DNA of 64,000 bases from Rhizobium sp. 007 (GTDB lineage Bacteria > Pseudomonadota > Alphaproteobacteria > Rhizobiales > Rhizobiaceae), in assembly GCF_015353075.1 (NCBI RefSeq), contig NZ_CP064191.1, forward strand, positions 310,001-374,000, written 5' to 3'. Below the pieces are notes generated by a model. The model did not search any database, was not told where the DNA came from, and saw nothing but the letters and a program-made list of their open reading frames with translations. Shown here piece by piece: positions 59,393 through 64,000 of this stretch (positions within the stretch are counted from its first letter, which is position 1; every line of letters begins with the position of its first letter). Both the position numbers and the translations under genes were made by a program.

Positions 59393-59678
59393 AAAGATCA
59401 TGGATTTCGACGTTGCCGATATGCTCGATTCCGACGAGGCAATCGAGGCGTTCCTGACGGAAGCCATGGAGACCGGCGACGCAAAGTTTATCGCCTCCGC
59501 CCTTGGCGTCGTTGCCCGCGCGAAGGGCATGAGCAAGATTGCCCGCGAAACCGGCCTTGCTCGCGAACACCTCTATAAGTCGCTCAGCGAGGATGGAAAT
59601 CCGACGCTCGGAACGACGCTGGCCGTTATGAAGGCCTTGGGCTTCCAGCTCGCCACAAAGCATCATGTCGCGGCCTGA
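59382..59678 (+). CDS. HigA-like helix-turn-helix antitoxin
   Basis: The 98-aa protein MMAEKIMDFDVADMLDSDEA ends in an XRE-type helix-turn-helix (AKGMSKIARETGLAREHLYK, SLSEDGNPTLGTTLAVMKAL). It matches the putative-addiction-module-antidote family. Either ATG 59382 or 59385 could start it. It neutralises the upstream toxin and probably represses the pair. Confidence 0.88.
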   Translation: MMAEKIMDFDVADMLDSDEAIEAFLTEAMETGDAKFIASALGVVARAKGMSKIARETGLAREHLYKSLSEDGNPTLGTTLAVMKALGFQLATKHHVAA

Positions 59679-59685
59679 TTATCTG

Positions 59686-59915
59686 TTCGGTCGGGTAGTT
59701 GGCTAAACAAGATTTTCGCGCCACGGTCCAAGCCGTGGTGGCGCGTTCGCATCGAGGGCGCCAAGATTTCCGTTATCGAGCCGAACGGCACGGAGGCGAG
59801 CCTTGACCTGGCCGAGCTTCGCGCGGTCGAGATTGTCACCACTGATGACGGACCTTGGACCGATGATTGCTGGTGGCTGCTGTTCGGCGCTGATCCCGCT
59901 GCGCCTTTGATCTAA
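59686..59915 (+). pseudogene. Conserved hypothetical fragment without a start codon
   Basis: The frame LNKIFAPRSKPWWRVRIEGA, then KISVIEPNGTEASLDLAELR and TDDGPWTDDCWWLLFGADPA, reads like a real small protein. It follows a stop without any ATG, GTG or TTG, so its first codons seem lost. Unknown function. Confidence 0.45.
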
Positions 59916-60061
59916 TTGAGACTGCGGAAAATAGCTTTCGGGTGTCGTTTCGCCCCTACCGGAACTGGGCGCACGAGGGGCAAACGTGCGACTGCTTACC
60001 TTTGGTAGTTCAATTTCTTGTCAATGTGACGCGCTCCTAATGCCGATTCTGTCGCCAACGA

Positions 60062-60240
60062 TCACTGCAAGCGGCTGGCGCCGACGCGGTTGGTTCCTTT
60101 TTCGTACTTCTGTATCTGCTGGAATGAAATTCCAAGGGCAGCGCCAAGCGCCGACTGGCTCATCCCGACGGCCCGTCGTTGCAATCGAATCCTTGCGCCG
60201 ACCTTGATGTCGATCGCGTCCGGTTTGCGCTTTCTTCTTC
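60062..60240 (-). pseudogene. XRE-family regulator, truncated
   Basis: The minus strand reads [40 protein letters not shown], then [18 protein letters not shown] and a stop. This is the helix-turn-helix part of rhizobial Cro/CI-type regulators. The rest of the protein (usually 60-80 more residues) is missing and the ATG at ~60243 is out of frame. Confidence 0.75.
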
Positions 60241-60241
60241 C

Positions 60242-60478
60242 ATGAATTGTCCCTTCCTATCTACCGGATTCGACATCTTCGACACATTCAAGGCGGCGAA
60301 AAACGACGTGGTGACGCTGCGACAAGATATTTTGCGTCAACACGAAGTCGACTGGGTGCCTATGCCGATAGAGAAGATTGTCATCGCTCCCATGAACAGG
60401 CAAAATTTGCTTACCCTCTTCAAGATGGGGTTTGAAGCCGTTGTCACCGATCACGAAGTGATAGTGATCATCGAATAA
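60242..60478 (+). CDS. Hypothetical protein, 78 aa
   Basis: [20 protein letters not shown], followed by [20 protein letters not shown], encodes a compact acidic protein with a hydrophobic end (DHEVIVIIE). Amino-acid composition looks coding, and the stop is followed by a GC-rich stem (AGGGGGAGCCCCCTT). Not recognised. Confidence 0.45.
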   Translation: MNCPFLSTGFDIFDTFKAAKNDVVTLRQDILRQHEVDWVPMPIEKIVIAPMNRQNLLTLFKMGFEAVVTDHEVIVIIE

Positions 60479-60837
60479 GCTCAGCCATTACGAGGGGGAG
60501 CCCCCTTCGGCCTCCCTAAGCCCGCAACCGGCTAGCGGCGCGGCCCCTTCCCGTCGCCGTCAGAAATGACGCCGACAGAAATCATCGATCTCATTTTGAT
60601 AATGAATGAGAGGACACGCCAATGATCATCATGGCGACTTGCGGAATTGTGATTGTGTTCATGGGACTTCCTTGCGTTGAGCCGACAAAGGCGACGGCAC
60701 ATTCATAGTCGCCTGAAGCTATGCAAGGCACAAAGTCGGCTCCCGCCGCGCCAACGAAGAATGACCGATTCAATCCCGCTCCTCAGTTCACCTGAGTGCG
60801 CACGGCATCCCGACGGTCTTCTTCCGTTGAGCTATCC
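60479..60837. other. Spacer upstream of the convergent ihfB, no gene
   Basis: Contains the GC-rich inverted repeat at 60491-60505 that might terminate the 78-aa ORF. Otherwise I see nothing. Confidence 0.35.
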
Positions 60838-61119
60838 TCACTCAGAATTCAAGCGATCTTGCATGTCCTTTCCGGCCTTAAAGAAAGGCACCCATTTTTC
60901 CTCGACGAAGACGGCCTGGCCATTCATCGGGTTTCGCCCCGATCGCGACGGCCGATGCCGGACGGAAAAAATCCCGAAGCCGCGAAGCTCGACCCTGCCG
61001 CCTTGCTCTAGAGTCGCGGTAATTTCTTCAAGCACCGTATCAACGATCCGCTCCACGTCGCTGTGATACAGGTGAGGATTTCGCGACGCGATAATATGGA
61101 CAAGTTCAGATCTGATCAT
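60838..61119 (-). CDS. ihfB: Integration host factor, beta-type subunit
   Basis: The 93-aa protein [20 protein letters not shown] has the IHF/HU DNA-binding arm signature [20 protein letters not shown] followed by [20 protein letters not shown]. It is full length and intact, and more like IhfB than HU. IHF bends DNA between NifA enhancers and sigma-54 promoters. An extra plasmid copy near NifA-controlled genes is worth noting. The chromosome should carry its own. Confidence 0.9.
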   Translation of the reverse strand: MIRSELVHIIASRNPHLYHSDVERIVDTVLEEITATLEQGGRVELRGFGIFSVRHRPSRSGRNPMNGQAVFVEEKWVPFFKAGKDMQDRLNSE

Positions 61120-61436
61120 TTTCTGCCTTTGCCATCAGTAAAAGGTGTGTCGTTGCAATTTCGGTGAAATCGACTTGGCCTCATTACAGCCGGGCGTTAA
61201 CATCGTTTTGTAGCCTGGAGAGACGGTGTGTCCGGAGCACGTACTTTAAGTTGGAGGCGGTTTCATCATTCGCTTAATGTAGCAGGACTTCTTAGGAGCT
61301 CTATGGTGCGCCAACGTATTTGGTTCCGCCCGTGGAGCGTAGCGCTGACGACTCGGAGCGGAGGGCGGTTACTCGTTCCAAAAACCGTAATTCAAGCTCG
61401 ACAGTTTTGACCAATAGTCGCTCTTTGTTTCTGCAG
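61120..61436. other. Spacer upstream of ihfB, no gene
   Basis: Holds the promoter region of ihfB on the minus strand. No convincing motif or frame was recognised. Confidence 0.35.
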
Positions 61437-61829
61437 TCAGGCAAAAGACGGTATTTTCTTCAATGTCTCGGCCGCTTCTTCGGCCGACAGCTTCGATGTG
61501 AAAGGCGCACGATCGGACCCGTAGAAGATCTGGTTGCCGTTCACTGCCGCGTCGAGCAGCACGCCAATCTCGGAGGCTCGCTGAGTGCGTTGGGCGTTGA
61601 GAAAATTGCCATCATAGACAATCTCCAAATTGCCCAGACCGGGCACCACGCATTCCGCTAGCGCCGACAACACCGGAAGGTTTGTTGTCCCTTCGGGCAG
61701 TCTCTCGTCGTCGCTTGATGTCGCGGAGGCGAAAAACGTCAGCTTCTTTGTGCCTGGAGCCTGGAGTACGTCAATCAATGCGGACAGATTGCCGTTGGTA
61801 CTGGAATTTTCAAATCGCAGCGTCGTCAT
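61437..61829 (-). CDS. Hypothetical protein, 130 aa
   Basis: ATG 61829 follows GGAAGGATCCCAAT, a good ribosome site. The product MTTLRFENSSTNGNLSALID is soluble, without signal peptide or membrane helices, and shows an alternating hydrophobic pattern (KKLTFFASATSSDDERLPEG, NLEIVYDGNFLNAQRTQR). It looks like a real gene but I do not recognise a family. Confidence 0.5.
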   Translation of the reverse strand: MTTLRFENSSTNGNLSALIDVLQAPGTKKLTFFASATSSDDERLPEGTTNLPVLSALAECVVPGLGNLEIVYDGNFLNAQRTQRASEIGVLLDAAVNGNQIFYGSDRAPFTSKLSAEEAAETLKKIPSFA

Positions 61830-61936
61830 ATTGGGATCCTTCCAAAGGTTGGGCCACTCGCCCTTAGGCTAAAAATGGTGAACCGGCCATGGCCGGTTCT
61901 CGTCTGGACAGAGCATCCGAAAAGCGGATGCACATT

Positions 61937-62221
61937 TCAAGCTATAACATTTCCGCTCTTACGATAGAGCGCCGGTCGCGCCAATGGGCAAGCGCGCAAG
62001 CGCTGTCGCTCGTCAACAAAAACGGCTTTCTGCGCCAAGTCGCCGAACCTTCCGTTTTTCCTTCCTCCCGACCCATGACCCGTCCTGCCCTCTAACGAAA
62101 GCGGGCTTGCTCCCAAGGCAAAGCGCCTGACATCGCCGATTTCGATCACGAAGGTGACCGCGGTCATGAATGCAACACCGCGCATTGCCTGGTAGGCGGC
62201 CACGGCTACGCATGAGGGCAA
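61937..62221 (-). pseudogene. IS110-family transposase, C-terminal debris
   Basis: AYQAMRGVAFMTAVTFVIEI then GDVRRFALG matches the conserved C-terminal domain of IS110/IS116 (usually AMRGVQTVTAVTVVAELGDL). Later parts (SGGRKNGRFGDLAQKAVFVD) are in shifted frames. Confidence 0.65.
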
Positions 62222-62433
62222 ACTCAGGTGATCCCTGCTTCAGGGCAATTAACCTTTTTCGCCTGATTGATCGTTAGGAGACCACGTGGCTTTATGCAGA
62301 GGCTCGCTGCGATGACCGGCGAAATTACATATCCAGTGACCGGATCCCGTATCGGGATGGTATCGCGGAGTTGTTGATGGGAAACGATCGGAGCCGGCCA
62401 GCCATTGTCCTTCTCCGACCTCTCGGCGCGACG

Positions 62434-62721
62434 TCAACTTGAGAGAAGTCTTTCGAGATTCGAGAAACTGCCCGAATAGCCGCGTTGTTTGATATCGTGG
62501 AAAAGATGACGCCCGCAGCGATTGCCATCTTTCCAGCACTGGCTGAGAAAGACCTCGAAATATAGGGGCGACGTCGGTCTCGGCGCCGCCCTGCGTTGGT
62601 CGGGTGATTCTCGAAAGTTAGCCATTTCGCGATGCTGCACCGCCGGTAGCCAGTGCGCCCGTGCGGTCTCCAAGCAGGAGAGACCTTCCTTGCTTAACGC
62701 TTGCACCTTATCGAACACCAT
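62434..62721 (-). pseudogene. Transposase fragment, probably ISL3 family
   Basis: The segment SPLYFEVFLSQCWKDGNRCG, RHLFHDIKQRGYSGSFSNLE, RLLSS resembles the middle of ISL3-type transposases. The flanks are unrelated or frameshifted. Confidence 0.5.
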
Positions 62722-62818
62722 CTGCGGTGACTGTCGATGAGCGCGGCGTATCTTACGCCGAAGCTAAGGAGAACGCAAGTTGATAGGAGGTAAGAGTTGG
62801 GCGGGTTAAGGGCGATCG

Positions 62819-64000
62819 TCACCTCTCCTCGGCGGGTGTTGTCGGCGAACTGTTCAAGGCTCTCGATAACATGCGTGCCAGAACTTGGCGGTTTTCTGGG
62901 TTGCTCATCATCGTTTCGTGATTGCCTGGAACTGAAACTGCATGAATGGCCGCCGGACCCAAAATTCGGTCCCAGCCACGCATGAGTGATTTTGCCTCTG
63001 GGCCGATCGAGCTCTTGCCCTGCACACGACGACTGGGGAAAGGATCAGCTGCATAAAACTGATGTATCTCAATTGGTAGGGCTGGAACTCGATACGATCG
63101 CAGTGCCCTGTGAAATTGAGCGACTCTTTCAGACATCAGAACGTCATTGCGGATGTCACGATCCGGAGGTATCGCCCCGATTTGCTGCGCCTTTTCAAAC
63201 AACTGAGCAACTGAACTTTGTCCAGCAAATTTCTCCAACACTTCGAACCGCTCATCATCTAAAGACTCGAGAGGCTCGAAGATCATCTCTAATGCTAATT
63301 GGGCATCCGACCTGCTCGATGGATTTGCAGGTAACGTGACATCGATGAACGCCATAAATGAGACAGCTTCCCCGCGACTTAGCAAGTGTTTGGCTAGCGC
63401 ATAAGCCAAGATTGCCCCTGAGGAGTAACCAGCGAAGCGATACGGGCCCTGCGGCTGAATCTCTCTAATTGCGAGGATTACCTCCGCGGCGATCGCATCG
63501 AGAGTTGGTTGACAAACTTCATTGAAAGACGGCCATGGCAGAGCATAGATAGGGCAGTCTACGTCCATTTCTTTTGCCAAAGTGAGGACATACGAATAAT
63601 CTCCGTAACCTGTCGGAACAAAGAAGAGTGGCGGTTGAGATCCCGTCGCCCGAACGGGCAGCACTCCAGCAGTATGACGTTGCGGGTCCAACTCAACCCT
63701 CGATGCAAGTTGCTCCAGAACAGGAGCTTGGAAGAGATCGGCGGCATTAAACTTCATTCCAAGATTTAGCGCTCGGCTGAGCAACCGCACCGCCAGGAGC
63801 GAGTGGCCGCCGAGTTCGAAGAAGTGGTCGTGGCGTCCGACGCGCTCGACACCGAGAAGCTCGGCCCAGATCGCGGCCAGCGCCGTCTCGATCCCGCCTT
63901 GCGGCGCCTCATAGGCCGCCCGCGCATAGGCGTCGTCCTCCGGCGCAGGCAGCCCCTTGCGGTCGAGCTTGCCGTTCGCCGTCAAGGGCAGCGCCGCAAG
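62819..64000 (-). CDS. Nonribosomal peptide synthetase 3, PCP-thioesterase end (partial)
   Basis: Only the C-terminus lies in the window; the gene continues past 64000. It encodes the end of an A-domain ([20 protein letters not shown]), a carrier domain ([15 protein letters not shown], Ser for the phosphopantetheine arm) and a type I thioesterase (FFVPTGYGDYSYVL, catalytic GYSSGA, PGNHETMM). The TE is a close paralogue of that in NRPS2, while its first 214 bp are almost identical to module 1 of NRPS2 (48507-48720). It ends normally (SSPTTPAEER), showing what the NRPS2 tail lost to IS21. Confidence 0.92.
   Translation of the reverse strand, partial: LAALPLTANGKLDRKGLPAPEDDAYARAAYEAPQGGIETALAAIWAELLGVERVGRHDHFFELGGHSLLAVRLLSRALNLGMKFNAADLFQAPVLEQLASRVELDPQRHTAGVLPVRATGSQPPLFFVPTGYGDYSYVLTLAKEMDVDCPIYALPWPSFNEVCQPTLDAIAAEVILAIREIQPQGPYRFAGYSSGAILAYALAKHLLSRGEAVSFMAFIDVTLPANPSSRSDAQLALEMIFEPLESLDDERFEVLEKFAGQSSVAQLFEKAQQIGAIPPDRDIRNDVLMSERVAQFHRALRSYRVPALPIEIHQFYAADPFPSRRVQGKSSIGPEAKSLMRGWDRILGPAAIHAVSVPGNHETMMSNPENRQVLARMLSRALNSSPTTPAEER
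63787..64000. repeat. 214-bp repeat shared with NRPS2 (copy 2)
   Basis: Matches 48507-48720 with two mismatches and runs to the window end. Confidence 0.92.

Noticed and set aside
1..64000. CRISPR arrays, tRNA and rRNA genes
   Set aside because: No regularly spaced direct repeats and no tRNA- or rRNA-like sequence was noticed on reading; a dedicated scan was not possible.

Overview
The window looks like part of a symbiotic plasmid or island from a nodulating alphaproteobacterium of the Rhizobium group. Three things point there. A nod box precedes a decayed nodA. Three independent sigma-54 promoters carry NifA upstream activating sites (TGT-N10-ACA). A vir-type secretion system very close to Agrobacterium VirB/VirD4/VirA/VirG is present. 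Decayed and truncated insertion sequences of at least nine families (IS3, IS5, IS6, IS21, IS66, IS110, IS630, ISKra4, ISNCY, probably ISL3) fill much of the rest, as is usual for such replicons. The species cannot be fixed from the sequence alone.

Layout. 0-3 kb: IS debris, an omptin-type outer-membrane protease gene (minus strand), and a 48-codon ORF just downstream of a NifA/sigma-54 promoter. 3.4-8 kb: a crotonyl-CoA reductase gene broken by one TGA codon, then asparagine synthetase and a class II DAHP synthase (both minus). 8.3-9.3 kb: an IS6 element and an IS110 scrap. 10-19.5 kb: a complete virB1-virB11 operon. 19.9-26.5 kb: virA (minus), virD4 (plus) and virG (minus). 26.6-27.35 kb: nod box plus nodA pseudogene. 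27.4-32 kb: IS630, IS5 and ISKra4 pseudo-elements around a MazEF-type toxin-antitoxin pair. 32.1-41.3 kb: an NRPS-MATE exporter-phosphopantetheinyl transferase operon. 41.8-44.3 kb: IS66, IS630 and IS21 pieces. 44.2-52.2 kb: a second, formyltransferase-initiated NRPS ending in a thioesterase. 52.2-62.8 kb: an IS6 element followed by a graveyard of housekeeping-type fragments (glpK, ugpC-like, terC, exoD, dapB), an intact acyltransferase, a HigBA-type pair and an ihfB gene. 62.8-64 kb: the PCP-TE end of a third NRPS that runs off the window.

How it fits together. The two complete NRPS genes have almost superimposable control regions: a NifA site, exactly 45 bp, then a -24/-12 element. They should therefore be switched on under the low-oxygen, nitrogen-fixing conditions in which NifA is active, so the best reading is a bacteroid-stage peptide system. 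The first operon also supplies the carrier-protein activating enzyme and an efflux pump. Asparagine synthetase may feed it, because the first adenylation domain of the second NRPS has an asparagine-like specificity code by eye. The omptin and its small upstream ORF share the same type of promoter. The VirB/D4 system with VirA/VirG is a separate, probably plant-signal-responsive, protein or DNA delivery machine. No relaxase gene is seen with it here.
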